From the NCBI RefSeq assembly GCF_001418325.1, contig NZ_LIPN01000409.1, forward strand, positions 1-36,204: a stretch of DNA of 36,204 nucleotides, written 5' to 3'. Made by a program: the position numbers and the translations under genes. Position 1 is the first letter of the stretch. The number at the start of each line of letters is the position of its first letter. This document shows positions 17,385 to 25,846 of this stretch, piece by piece. The DNA is from Streptomyces atriruber. GTDB taxonomy: Bacteria; Actinomycetota; Actinomycetes; Streptomycetales; Streptomycetaceae. The notes under the pieces were generated by a model that saw only the letters and a program-made list of their open reading frames with translations, did not search any database and had not been told where the DNA came from.

Positions 17385-18634
17385 CACGATGCCGACTCTG
17401 CGGCTCGGCGACGCTGGCGAGCGTCGTCGACCTGGGGGCGACTCCGCCGTGCGAGAGCTTTCTCGCCGCGGAGCAGCTGGACCTGGCCGAGCCCGCGTAC
17501 CCGCTGCACCTGCGGGTCTGCACCGACTGCTGGCTCGCGCAGATCCCGCCGCTGATCAAGCCGGAGGAGACGTTCACGGAGTACGCGTACTTCTCCTCGT
17601 TCTCGACCTCCTGGGTGGAGCACGCGCGCACGTTCGTCACCGACGCGGTGGAGCGGACGGGGCTCGGCCCCGACGCCTTCGTCGTGGAGGTCGCGAGCAA
17701 CGACGGATACCTGCTGAAGCACGTGGTGGACCGTGGGATCCGCTGCCTCGGCGTCGAGCCGTCGGTGAACGTCGGCGCGGCGGCGCGGGAGGCGGGCGTG
17801 CCCACGCTCACCGCGTTCCTCTCCCCGGAGACCGGCTCGGAGGTCCGCGCCGAGCACGGCCCGGCGGACCTGGTCGTGGCCAACAACGTGTACGCGCACA
17901 TCCCCGACGTCGTCGGATTCACCCAGGGCCTGCGCGCCCTGGTCGCCGACGACGGCTGGGTCTCCATCGAGGTGCAGCACCTGCTGACCCTGATCGAGGA
18001 GAACCAGTACGACACGATCTACCACGAGCACTTCCAGTACTACACGGTCGCGTCCGCGATCCGGGCCCTCGCCAGCGGCGGACTCGCCCTCGTGGACGTC
18101 GAGTTGCTGCCCACGCACGGCGGCTCCATCCGGCTGTGGGCCCGCCCGGCAGAGGTGGCCGGTGAGCCGAGCCCGCAGGTCGCCGACGTACTGGCCCGCG
18201 AGAAGGCCGCCGGACTGCAGGAGCTGTCCGGGTACACCGAGTTCTCCGCCCGGGTGGCCAAGGTCCGCCGCGACCTCCTCAAGTTCCTCGTCGAGGCGGC
18301 CGAGCGCGGCGAGACGGTCGTCGGCTACGGCGCCCCGGGCAAGGGCAACACCCTGCTCAACCACTGCGGCATCCGGCCCGACCTGCTCGCGTACACGGTC
18401 GACCGCAACCCCTACAAGCACGGCAGGTACACCCCGGGCACGCGCATCCCGATCCTGCCGCCCGAGCAGATCGCCGCGGACCGGCCGGACTACGTCCTCG
18501 TCCTGCCGTGGAACCTGCGGGAGGAACTGAGCGAGCAACTGTCCTTCGTGCACGACTGGGGCGGCCGCCTCGTCTTTCCCATCCCGGAACTGAGCATCGT
18601 CGAGGGCGCGTCCTCGAAGGAGGTCACAGCATGA
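17381..18634 (+). CDS. SAM-dependent sugar C-methyltransferase (TylC3/TcaB9-like)
   Basis: 417 aa with the three parts of the NDP-ketosugar C-methyltransferase family: an N-terminal zinc domain with Cys4, Cys7, Cys47 and Cys50; a Rossmann SAM domain with EVASNDGYLL near 103-112 and GVEPS; and a C-terminal domain with VVGYGAPGKGNTLLN near 313. The YHEH motif (Tyr214 to His217) is the expected catalytic region. Known members methylate C3 of a 4-keto sugar to form a branched sugar, so the substrate should be a keto intermediate. ATG 17381 overlaps the previous stop and has GGGGGGA just upstream. It sits directly before the cytidylyltransferase, which suggests a CDP-linked substrate. No 4,6-dehydratase is present in the window. 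Confidence 0.9.
   Translation: MTRCRLCGSATLASVVDLGATPPCESFLAAEQLDLAEPAYPLHLRVCTDCWLAQIPPLIKPEETFTEYAYFSSFSTSWVEHARTFVTDAVERTGLGPDAFVVEVASNDGYLLKHVVDRGIRCLGVEPSVNVGAAAREAGVPTLTAFLSPETGSEVRAEHGPADLVVANNVYAHIPDVVGFTQGLRALVADDGWVSIEVQHLLTLIEENQYDTIYHEHFQYYTVASAIRALASGGLALVDVELLPTHGGSIRLWARPAEVAGEPSPQVADVLAREKAAGLQELSGYTEFSARVAKVRRDLLKFLVEAAERGETVVGYGAPGKGNTLLNHCGIRPDLLAYTVDRNPYKHGRYTPGTRIPILPPEQIAADRPDYVLVLPWNLREELSEQLSFVHDWGGRLVFPIPELSIVEGASSKEVTA
18617..18624 (+). promoter_or_regulatory. Strong ribosome binding site before the cytidylyltransferase
   Basis: AAGGAGGT lies 6 bases before ATG 18631, inside the end of the methyltransferase gene. It is one of the best sites in the cluster and may boost the first step of the sugar cassette. 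Confidence 0.6.
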
Positions 18635-19425
18635 AGGTCGTTCTGTTCTGCGGCGGCTACGGGATGCGGATGCGCAACGGAGCCTCGGACGACGTGCCCA
18701 AGCCGATGGCGATGGTCGGACCGCGGCCGCTGATCTGGCACGTCATGCGCTACTACGCGCACTTCGGGCACAAGGAGTTCATCCTGTGCCTCGGGTACGG
18801 CGCCCACCACATCAAGGACTTCTTCCTCAACTACGAGGAGACGACGTCCAACGACTTCGTGCTGCGCGGCGGGCAGACCGAGCTGCTGTCCACCGACATA
18901 GCCGACTGGACGATCACCTTCGCGCAGACCGGCATCGAGTCGCCGATCGGGGAGCGCCTCCGCCGGGTGCGGCACCACCTGGACGGCGACGAGATGTTCC
19001 TCGCCAACTACGCGGACGTGCTCACCGACGCCCCGCTGCCGGAGATGATCGACAAGTTCTCCCGGCGCGACGCGGGCGCGTCGATGATGGTCGTTCCGCC
19101 GCAGTCCTCGTTCCACTGCGTGGAGCTCGGCGACGACGGCCTGGTGGGCGGCATCACCCCGGTCAGTGAGCTGCCCATGTGGGAGAACGGCGGATACTTC
19201 GTGCTCCGCCAGGAAGTCTTCGACCACATCCCGGAGAACGGCGACCTGGTCGCCGACGGATGCGCCCAACTGGCCAAGAGCGGCCGCCTGGTGGCGCACC
19301 AGCACCGCGGCTTCTGGAAGCCGACCGACACCGTGAAGGAGCGGGCCGCGCTCGACGACGCCTACACCCGGGGCGACCGCCCGTGGGCCGTGTGGGAGTG
19401 GGAGAGCGCCGGGGTGGGCGCGTGA
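18631..19425 (+). CDS. Sugar-1-phosphate nucleotidyltransferase, glucose-1-phosphate cytidylyltransferase (RfbF)-like
   Basis: 264 aa, normal for RfbF/DdhA. The nucleotide-binding loop is CGGYGMRM (residues 7-14), followed by a KPM at 24-26. Then PLIWHVMRYYAHFG and FILCLGYGAHHIKDFF match the RfbF pattern, and FLANYADVLTD near 123-133 stands where RfbF has its metal-binding YGDG. The loop departs from the usual GGxGTRL (Thr to Met, Leu to Met). It should activate a sugar phosphate with CTP, giving a CDP-sugar, but the sugar may not be glucose. ATG 18631 overlaps the previous stop and follows AAGGAGGT. It is the presumed entry point of the nucleotide-sugar cassette. Confidence 0.85.
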   Translation: MKVVLFCGGYGMRMRNGASDDVPKPMAMVGPRPLIWHVMRYYAHFGHKEFILCLGYGAHHIKDFFLNYEETTSNDFVLRGGQTELLSTDIADWTITFAQTGIESPIGERLRRVRHHLDGDEMFLANYADVLTDAPLPEMIDKFSRRDAGASMMVVPPQSSFHCVELGDDGLVGGITPVSELPMWENGGYFVLRQEVFDHIPENGDLVADGCAQLAKSGRLVAHQHRGFWKPTDTVKERAALDDAYTRGDRPWAVWEWESAGVGA

Positions 19426-20069
19426 TCAGGCTCGGGGCCGGATCCCTGGAACGGATCGTCGCGGTGGGCGCGCACTGCGACGACATCGCCATCGGCGCCG
19501 GCGGCACCCTGCTCGCGCTGTGCCTGGCGCGGCCGGGCCTCCGCGTCGACGCGCTGGTGCTCTCCGGCGGCGGCAGCGAGCGCGAAGAGGAGGAGCGGGC
19601 CGCGCTCACCGCGTTCTGTCCGGGCGCCGACCTGCGCCTGACCGTCCTCAAGCTGCCCGACGGCCGGATGCCCGTGCACTGGGACGAGGCCAAGGCCGCG
19701 GTGGAGGAACTGCGCGCGCGGACCGAGCCGGACCTCGTCCTCGCCCCGCGCACCGACGACGCGCACCAGGACCACCGCGGCCTGGCGCAGCTGATCCCCA
19801 CCGCGTTCCGCGACCACCTCGTCCTCGGCTACGAGATCGTCAAGTGGGACGGCGACCTCGGCCGTCCGGCGGCGTACCAGCCGCTGTCGCCGGAGATCGC
19901 CGAAGAGAAGGTGCGCCTCCTCCAGGAGCACTACCCCTCACAGCGGCACCGGCCCTGGTACGACCGGGAGGCCTTCCTCGGCCTCGCCCGGATCCGCGGA
20001 ATCGAATGCCACGCGCGGTACGCCGAGGCGTTCGCCGTCACCAAACTCACTCTCGACCTGGGGGATTGA
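19422..20069 (+). CDS. PIG-L/LmbE-family deacetylase
   Basis: 215 aa. Zinc ligands are visible: His18 and Asp21 in GAHCDD and His118 in the HxDH motif (His115-His118). The family removes N-acetyl or related N-acyl groups from amino sugars (GlcNAc-PI, MshB, BshB). The usual AHPDD reads AHCDD here, with Cys in place of Pro. The start is GTG 19422 overlapping the previous stop (GTGA), placing the first beta strand (IVAVGAH) correctly. It is cytoplasmic, with no signal peptide. Within this cassette it probably deacetylates a nucleotide or lipid-linked amino sugar, which would fit with the aminotransferase at the cluster end. Confidence 0.9.
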   Translation: MIRLGAGSLERIVAVGAHCDDIAIGAGGTLLALCLARPGLRVDALVLSGGGSEREEEERAALTAFCPGADLRLTVLKLPDGRMPVHWDEAKAAVEELRARTEPDLVLAPRTDDAHQDHRGLAQLIPTAFRDHLVLGYEIVKWDGDLGRPAAYQPLSPEIAEEKVRLLQEHYPSQRHRPWYDREAFLGLARIRGIECHARYAEAFAVTKLTLDLGD

Positions 20070-20072
20070 ACC

Positions 20073-21098
20073 TTGCGCGTACTGCTCACCGGACACCAGG
20101 GCTACTTGGGCACCGTGATGGCCCCGGTGCTCAAGGCCGCCGGACACGAAGTCGTCGGCCTGGACTCCGGCCTGTTCGCCGACTGCGTCCTCGGCCCCCG
20201 GCCCGCCGACCCGCCGGGACCGCGGGTCGACCTGCGCGACGTCACCGCCGAACACCTGGCCGGAATCGACGCCGTGATCCACCTGGCCGCGCTCTCCAAC
20301 GACCCCCTGGGGGCGCTGGCGCCGGACCTCACCTACGACATCAACCACCACGCCTCCGTGCACCTGGCCCGGCTGGCCCGCGACGCCGGAGTGCGGCGCT
20401 TCCTGTACGCCTCCACCTGCTCGGTCTACGGCGCCGCGGGCGGCGGCGACCTGGTGGCCGAGGACGCCCCGCTGCGCCCGGTGACGCCGTACGCCGAGTC
20501 CAAGGTGCGCGTCGAGGACGACGTGCACGCGCTGGCCGACGGCGACTTCAGCCCGGTGTACATGCGCAACGCCACCGCCTTCGGCTTCTCGCCCCGGCTG
20601 CGCGCCGACATCGTGCTGAACAACCTGGTCGGCCACGCGCTGCTCTCCGGCGAGGTGCTGGTCCTCTCCGACGGCACGCCCTGGCGCCCGCTGGTGCACG
20701 CCGCCGACATCGCACGGGCCTTCGCCGCCGCCCTGACCGCGCCGCGCGACGCGGTGCACGACCGGGCGTTCAACATCGGCAGCGAGACCAACAACGTCAC
20801 GGTCGCCGAGATCGCCGAGCAGGTCGCCGAGGCGGTGACCGGCGCGAAGGTGGTCATCACCGGGGAGACCGGCGCCGACCCCCGCTCCTACCGGGTGGAC
20901 TTCTCCCGGTTCCGCGCCGCGATCCCCGGCTTCGAGTGCGAGTGGACCGTCAAGCGGGGCGCGCTGGAACTCGCCGACGCCTACCGGAAACACGGGCTGA
21001 CCCGGGAGGACTTCGAGCAGCGCTTCACCCGCCTCGCCGTGCTGCGCGCGGCGTCCGAGGCCGGCACCGTCGACGAGACCCTGCGGTGGCGCCGATGA
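20073..21098 (+). CDS. NAD(P)-dependent sugar epimerase/reductase (extended SDR)
   Basis: 341 aa with the Rossmann TGHQGYLG motif (residues 6-13), active-site STCS (114-117) and the catalytic pair Tyr140/Lys144 in YAESK. The NDP-sugar 4,6-dehydratase signature (TDE, or the TSDK type of CDP-glucose dehydratase) is missing, so I favour an epimerase or ketoreductase acting on the cassette intermediate. The start is TTG 20073, three bases after the previous stop, with GGGGGA upstream. It places Met just before the first beta strand. The 3' end overlaps the following gene by 4 bases. The substrate is unknown. CDP-linked is inferred from its neighbours only. Confidence 0.88.
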   Translation: MRVLLTGHQGYLGTVMAPVLKAAGHEVVGLDSGLFADCVLGPRPADPPGPRVDLRDVTAEHLAGIDAVIHLAALSNDPLGALAPDLTYDINHHASVHLARLARDAGVRRFLYASTCSVYGAAGGGDLVAEDAPLRPVTPYAESKVRVEDDVHALADGDFSPVYMRNATAFGFSPRLRADIVLNNLVGHALLSGEVLVLSDGTPWRPLVHAADIARAFAAALTAPRDAVHDRAFNIGSETNNVTVAEIAEQVAEAVTGAKVVITGETGADPRSYRVDFSRFRAAIPGFECEWTVKRGALELADAYRKHGLTREDFEQRFTRLAVLRAASEAGTVDETLRWRR

Positions 21099-22369
21099 CC
21101 GAGGCGGGCCGGGAGATGCACGAGCTGGTGGAGCGGCTGTACCCGCTGTGCCGGAGCATCACGGGCGACGGAGTGCGCGCCACCCTGAAGATCGTCGACG
21201 AGTACGTCCCGCTGCGGATGCACGAGGTGCCGACCGGGACGCAGGTGCTCGACTGGACGGTCCCGCAGGAGTGGAACATCCGCGACGCGTACGTCGCCGA
21301 CTCCGCGGGCAACCGGGTCGTCGACTTCGCCGCGTCCAGCCTGCACGTGCTCGGCTACAGCGTGCCGGTGTCGGCGACCATGCCGCTGGCCGAGCTGCGC
21401 GCGCACCTGCACACCCTGCCCGACCACCCCACCTGGGTGCCCTACCGCACCAGCTACTACAAGCCGGAGTGGGGGTTCTGCCTGGCCCAGGAGACGCTGG
21501 ACGCCCTGCCGGACGGCGACTACGAGGTGCGCGTCGACTCCACACTCGCCGACGGCCACCTCACCTACGCCGAGCACGTGGTCCCCGGACAGGTCCCGGA
21601 GGAGGTGATCGTCTCCTGCCACGTCTGCCACCCGTCGCTGGCCAACGACAACCTGGCCGGCATCGCGGTGGCGACGTTCCTGGCCAGGGAGCTGGCGGAG
21701 CGGACGCCGTACTACACCTACCGGTTCATCTTCGCGCCCGGCACCATCGGGGCGATCACCTGGCTGGCCCGCAACGCGGAGCGGGTGGAGCAGATCAAGC
21801 ACGGGCTCGTGCTGGCCTGCGCGGGCGACTCGGGCAGCCTGACGTACAAGCAGAGCAGGCGCGGCGACGCGGAGATCGACCGGGTCCTTCGGCATGTGCT
21901 GACCGCATCCGAACGACCGCACCAGATCAACGAGTTCACGCCGTACGGCTACGACGAGCGGCAGTACTGCTCGCCCGGGTTCGACCTCGGCGTGGGCTCG
22001 CTCAGCCGGACCCCGTACGCGGGCTACCCCGAGTACCACACCTCGGCGGACAACCCGGACTTCGTCTCCCCGGAGGCGATGGCGGACACGCTCGCCGTCT
22101 GCCGCGAGGCGTTCGCCGTACTCGACCGGAACCGGAGGTATCTGAACCTCAGCCCGTACGGAGAACCGCAGTTGGGGCGGCGCGGGCTGTACGACGCGCT
22201 CGGCGGCCGCAGCGACACCAAGCAGGCGCAGATGGCCATGCTGTGGGTGCTCAACCTGTCCGACGGCGAGCACAGTCTGCTGGACGTCGCCGAGCGGTCG
22301 GGGCTGCCGTTCGACACCGTCGCCGTCGCGGCCGACGCCCTGCACGGCGCAGGGCTGCTCAAGGCATGA
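21095..22369 (+). CDS. DUF4910/DUF2172 aminopeptidase-like protein
   Basis: 424 aa, matching a family of zinc-peptidase-fold proteins found mostly in polysaccharide loci, whose reaction is unknown to me. An N-terminal aminopeptidase-like region contains SCHVCHPSLANDNLAG (His176, His179 and Asp185 are likely metal ligands), an interrupting DUF2172 segment (about 60-140), then YGYDERQYCSPG and EYHTSADN (His315), which resemble the remaining M28-type ligands. The C-terminal 70 residues form a winged-helix-like region. There is no signal peptide, so it acts inside the cell. ATG 21095 overlaps the previous stop. Given its place, hydrolysis of an amide bond on a sugar intermediate is more plausible than peptide cleavage (inference). 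Confidence 0.85.
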   Translation: MTEAGREMHELVERLYPLCRSITGDGVRATLKIVDEYVPLRMHEVPTGTQVLDWTVPQEWNIRDAYVADSAGNRVVDFAASSLHVLGYSVPVSATMPLAELRAHLHTLPDHPTWVPYRTSYYKPEWGFCLAQETLDALPDGDYEVRVDSTLADGHLTYAEHVVPGQVPEEVIVSCHVCHPSLANDNLAGIAVATFLARELAERTPYYTYRFIFAPGTIGAITWLARNAERVEQIKHGLVLACAGDSGSLTYKQSRRGDAEIDRVLRHVLTASERPHQINEFTPYGYDERQYCSPGFDLGVGSLSRTPYAGYPEYHTSADNPDFVSPEAMADTLAVCREAFAVLDRNRRYLNLSPYGEPQLGRRGLYDALGGRSDTKQAQMAMLWVLNLSDGEHSLLDVAERSGLPFDTVAVAADALHGAGLLKA

Positions 22370-23673
22370 CGCGGATGACCACCGAGGGGGAGAAGACGAC
22401 ACCGGCGGAGCCCGCCAGGCCGAGCGCCAGGCGGGCCGTCATCGGCCGGCTGTCCTGGGGCCTCGCGGACCAGGCGGCCTCCAGCATGAGCAACTTCGCC
22501 GTGGGCGTCTACGTGGCCCGCTCGCTCGGGGTGACCGCGTTCGGCGTGTTCAGCCTGGCCTGGGTGACCTACGGCGTGGTGCTCAACGTCTCCCGCGGCC
22601 TGGCCACCGACCCGCTCGTGGTCCGCTTCAGCGGCGTCCCGGAGAAGTCGTGGCGGGCGGCGGCGGCCCGGGCGTCGGGCACCGCGCTCGGCACCGGCCT
22701 CGTCCTCGGCGTGGTATCCGTGGTGACCGGCCTCGCCGTGGGCGGCCGCATCGGGTCCGCGTTCGCCTGCCTCGGCGTCGTCCTGCCGGGGCTGCTCCTC
22801 CAGGACGCGTGGCGGTTCGCGTTCTTCGCCGCGGGCAACGGCCGAAAGGCGTTCGTCAACGACCTCGTATGGGGCGTCGCCCTCGTCCCGGCCCTGCTCG
22901 TCGCGGCGCACGTCGGCAGCGTGGCGGCATTCGTCCTCGCCTGGGGCGGATCCGCCGCGGCGGCCGGGGCGTACGGCTGCCTCCAGTCCGGCATCCGGCC
23001 CCGGCTGACCGGTGCGCGCGACTGGCTCCGCGCGCACCGCGACCTCGGCACCCGCTATCTCGTCGAGAACGTCAGCAACAGCGGCGCGAGCCAACTGCGG
23101 GCGTACGGACTCGGCGTCATCGTCGGCGTCGGCGCGGTCGGCGTCATCCGGGGCGCCGAACTCCTGCTCGGCCCGTTCATGGCCGTGCTGATGGGGCTCT
23201 CCCTGGTCACCGTCGCGGAGGCGGCACGGGTGCTGCGCAGGGCCCCGCACCGCCTCGGCGCGTTCTGCCTCGTCCTCGGCGGCGGGCAGGCCGCCGCCGC
23301 GCTGCTCTGGGGCGGGGCGCTGCTCCTCGTACCCGACCGGGCCGGCGAGCTCGTGCTCGGCGACGTCTGGGGCGCCGCCTCGGAGCTCATCGTGCCCGTC
23401 ACCCTCGGCGTCGTGGGCGCGGGACTCGGCACCGGCGCGGCGGCGGGCCTGCGCGCGCTCGGCGCGGCCCGGCGCAGCCTGCGCAGCCAACTGATCGCCT
23501 CCGTCTGCTACGTCACCGGCGGGCTCGGCGGCGCGGCCGCGGGCGGCACGGTCGGCTCGGCCTGGGGCGTCGCCGCCGCGACCGTCTGCGGCTCCGCCGT
23601 GTGGTGGCTGCACCTGCGGGCCGCCCTGCGCGAGCACCACCAGAACACCCTTCGTGAAGTGAGGACGTCATGA
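22366..23673 (+). CDS. Polysaccharide flippase (Wzx-like, MATE/MOP superfamily)
   Basis: 435 aa, about twelve hydrophobic segments from residue 30 on. The N-terminal region (SWGLADQAASSMSNFAVGVY, then ARSLGVTAFGVFSLAW) has the pattern of Wzx and related lipid-linked oligosaccharide flippases. It should move the finished repeat unit across the membrane to Wzy. ATG 22366 overlaps the previous stop. ATG 22375, nine bases later, is an alternative. It lies between the nucleotide-sugar genes and a glycosyltransferase, and is the only flippase in the cluster. Confidence 0.88.
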   Translation: MTRMTTEGEKTTPAEPARPSARRAVIGRLSWGLADQAASSMSNFAVGVYVARSLGVTAFGVFSLAWVTYGVVLNVSRGLATDPLVVRFSGVPEKSWRAAAARASGTALGTGLVLGVVSVVTGLAVGGRIGSAFACLGVVLPGLLLQDAWRFAFFAAGNGRKAFVNDLVWGVALVPALLVAAHVGSVAAFVLAWGGSAAAAGAYGCLQSGIRPRLTGARDWLRAHRDLGTRYLVENVSNSGASQLRAYGLGVIVGVGAVGVIRGAELLLGPFMAVLMGLSLVTVAEAARVLRRAPHRLGAFCLVLGGGQAAAALLWGGALLLVPDRAGELVLGDVWGAASELIVPVTLGVVGAGLGTGAAAGLRALGAARRSLRSQLIASVCYVTGGLGGAAAGGTVGSAWGVAAATVCGSAVWWLHLRAALREHHQNTLREVRTS

Positions 23674-24626
23674 CGGCATCTCGGGGCAATCCCCGGCTGA
23701 GCATCGGCCTGCCCGTGTACAACGGCGAGGAGTACCTCGCCGAGGCGCTCGACGCCCTTCTCGGCCAGACCTACGAGGACTTCGAGCTGGTCATCTCCGA
23801 CAACGCCTCGACCGACAGGACCGAGGACATCTGCCGCAAGTACGCGGCGCAGGACCCGCGCATCCGGTACATCCGGCTGACCAGGAACATCGGCGCGGCC
23901 CCGAACCACAACCACGTGTTCACCGAGTGCCGCGGCGAGCTCTTCAAGTGGGCCTCGCACGACGACCTGTACGCCCGGACCCTGCTCCAGCGCTGCGTGG
24001 AGGCGCTGGACGAGCGGCCGCACGTCATCCTCGCCCACGCCGACCAGGCGGTCATCGACGAGGCGGGACAGGTCAAGGTCCCGTACGAGTACACCCTCGC
24101 CACCGACTCGCCGCGCGCCCCCGAGCGCTTCCGCAGCATGCTCTTCGAGCCCGGCGGCGACGACTTCTACGGGGTGATGCGGGCCGACGTGCTGCGCCGG
24201 GTGAAACCGCACGACAGCTACCACCACGCGGACCGCACGTTCGTCGCCGAGATCGGTCTGCACGGGCCCTTCCACCAGGTGCCCGAGCTGCTGTACTTCC
24301 GCCGCGACCACCCCACGCGCGCCGAGCGGGCGAACCCCTCCAAGCGCTCGCGGTGCGTCAACCTGGATCCGCGCCGGGCGGGCCCGCTGCACCCGACGCC
24401 CCGGCTCCTCGCCGAGTACGTCCTGGGGTTCGTGCAGGCGATCCGGCGGGCGCCGCTGTCCGCGGCCGACCGGCGTGCGTGCTACGGCCACCTGGCCGCG
24501 TGGATGACCAGCAGGGCCCGGCCCGGCGCGGGCGAGCGGGTCGAGGACCGCGCCCCGGTCGACCCGGCCAAGCTCACCGTCTCCCTCGACGACATCGTCG
24601 CCGGGCGTGAGGGGAGGCGGGCATGA
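23670..24626 (+). CDS. GT2-family glycosyltransferase
   Basis: 318 aa GT-A enzyme. The start of the family domain is plain: LSIGLPVYNGEEYLAEALD (about 10-28), QTYEDFELVISDNASTD (about 33-49), NIGAAPNHNHVF, then WASHDDLY near 93-100, with the HDD standing where the metal-binding DxD lies. It is soluble, with no membrane helix. ATG 23670 overlaps the previous stop. It probably transfers one sugar of the repeat unit. With the two GT4 enzymes and the priming transferase, this suggests a repeat of about four sugars. Confidence 0.9.
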   Translation: MTASRGNPRLSIGLPVYNGEEYLAEALDALLGQTYEDFELVISDNASTDRTEDICRKYAAQDPRIRYIRLTRNIGAAPNHNHVFTECRGELFKWASHDDLYARTLLQRCVEALDERPHVILAHADQAVIDEAGQVKVPYEYTLATDSPRAPERFRSMLFEPGGDDFYGVMRADVLRRVKPHDSYHHADRTFVAEIGLHGPFHQVPELLYFRRDHPTRAERANPSKRSRCVNLDPRRAGPLHPTPRLLAEYVLGFVQAIRRAPLSAADRRACYGHLAAWMTSRARPGAGERVEDRAPVDPAKLTVSLDDIVAGREGRRA

Positions 24627-25846
24627 CTCCCGCACGCGTCGGGGTGTTCGGCCTGCTCGGCTCCGGCAACCTCGGCAACGACGGGTCGCTGGAGGCGGTG
24701 CTCGGCTACCTCCGCGCCGAGCACCCGGAGTCGGCCGTGGACGCGCTGTGCGGCGGCCCCGAGGTCGTCTCGGCCCGGTACCGGATCCCCGCGACGCGGC
24801 TGCACTGGTACCGCGGTGAGTACCGGACGGCGTCCCGCGCGGGGGCGATCGCGGGCAAGGGCCTGGGCAAGCTCGTCGACGTCGCCCGCACCGCCGCCTG
24901 GGTGCGGCGGCACGACGTGGTGATCGTGCCGGGCATGGGCGTCCTGGAGGCCACGCTGCCGCTGCGGCCGTGGGGCTTCCCGTACTCGCTGTTCCTGCTC
25001 TGCGCGAGCGGCCGCCTGTTCCGCACCCGGGTCGCGCTGGTCGGCGTCGGCGCCGCGCCCATCGCCGACCGGCCGACCCGGGCCCTGGTGCGCTGGTCGG
25101 CGCGGCTCGCCGCGTACCGCTCGTACCGGGACGCCCTGTCCCGTGACGCCATGCGGGCCATGGGCGTGGACACCGCGCGCGACGAGGTCTACCCGGACCT
25201 CGCGTTCGCCCTGCCGACCCCTGGGCCGAGCGGTCCGTCCGACCCGCCGGGCCAGGTCTGCGTCGGCGTCATGGACTTCCACGGCGGCAACGACGACCGG
25301 GCCCGCGCCGAGGAGATCCACCGGCGCTACCTCGACGGGACGACCCGGTTCGTCCGCGCGCTGGTCGAGGACGGCAGGCCGGTGCGGCTGCTGACCGGCG
25401 ACGCGTGCGATGCCACGGTGGTCGACGCGATCCTCGAAGCGGTGGACTCACCGCTGGTCACCGCCGCCGAGACGGCCTCGCTCGCCGACCTGATGAAGGA
25501 GATGGCGGCCGCCGACACCGTGGTGGCGACCAGGTACCACAACCTGGTCTGCGCGCTGAAGGCCGGTACGCCGACGCTCGCGCTCAGCTATGCGGCGAAG
25601 AGCGACGCGCTCATGGACCGGATGGGCCTCGGCGCGTACTGCCACTCGGCCCGCGAGGTCGACGCCGACCGGCTCCTCGAACAGTTCCGGGCGCTGGAGA
25701 AGCAGTCGGCGGAGCTGCGGCGGACGCTCGCCGAGCGCAACCAGGTCGCGGTCCGGCAACTCAAGGCCCAATTTGCCGGGTTGACCGCGGCGCTCTTCCC
25801 GAAGACCGATCACACCCACGCCCACGCCCTGCGGGAGACACCTTGA
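24623..25846 (+). CDS. Polysaccharide pyruvyl transferase family protein
   Basis: 407 aa. GLLGSGNLGNDGSLEAVLGY (residues about 9-28) and the C-terminal ATRYHNLVCALKAGTPTLAL near 300-325, followed by YAAKSDALMDRMGL, are hallmarks of the CsaB/WcaK-type family. Members move a pyruvate from phosphoenolpyruvate onto a sugar as a ketal, giving negative charge. ATG 24623 overlaps the previous stop and has AGGGGAGG at 24610-24617. It is cytoplasmic. In Gram-positive bacteria such pyruvylation can anchor surface proteins or change polymer charge, but which role applies here cannot be told. Confidence 0.9.
   Translation: MTPARVGVFGLLGSGNLGNDGSLEAVLGYLRAEHPESAVDALCGGPEVVSARYRIPATRLHWYRGEYRTASRAGAIAGKGLGKLVDVARTAAWVRRHDVVIVPGMGVLEATLPLRPWGFPYSLFLLCASGRLFRTRVALVGVGAAPIADRPTRALVRWSARLAAYRSYRDALSRDAMRAMGVDTARDEVYPDLAFALPTPGPSGPSDPPGQVCVGVMDFHGGNDDRARAEEIHRRYLDGTTRFVRALVEDGRPVRLLTGDACDATVVDAILEAVDSPLVTAAETASLADLMKEMAAADTVVATRYHNLVCALKAGTPTLALSYAAKSDALMDRMGLGAYCHSAREVDADRLLEQFRALEKQSAELRRTLAERNQVAVRQLKAQFAGLTAALFPKTDHTHAHALRETP

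Noticed and set aside
19520..21094. In-frame extension upstream of the DUF4910 gene
   Set aside because: The region is covered by PIG-L and SDR genes in other frames with clear motifs. The conserved protein starts at 21095.
20073..21098. CDP-glucose 4,6-dehydratase (RfbG) as the identity of the SDR
   Set aside because: Its active site reads STCSVYG with YAESK, without the Asp/Glu or TSDK signature of dehydratases. Epimerase or reductase is more likely.
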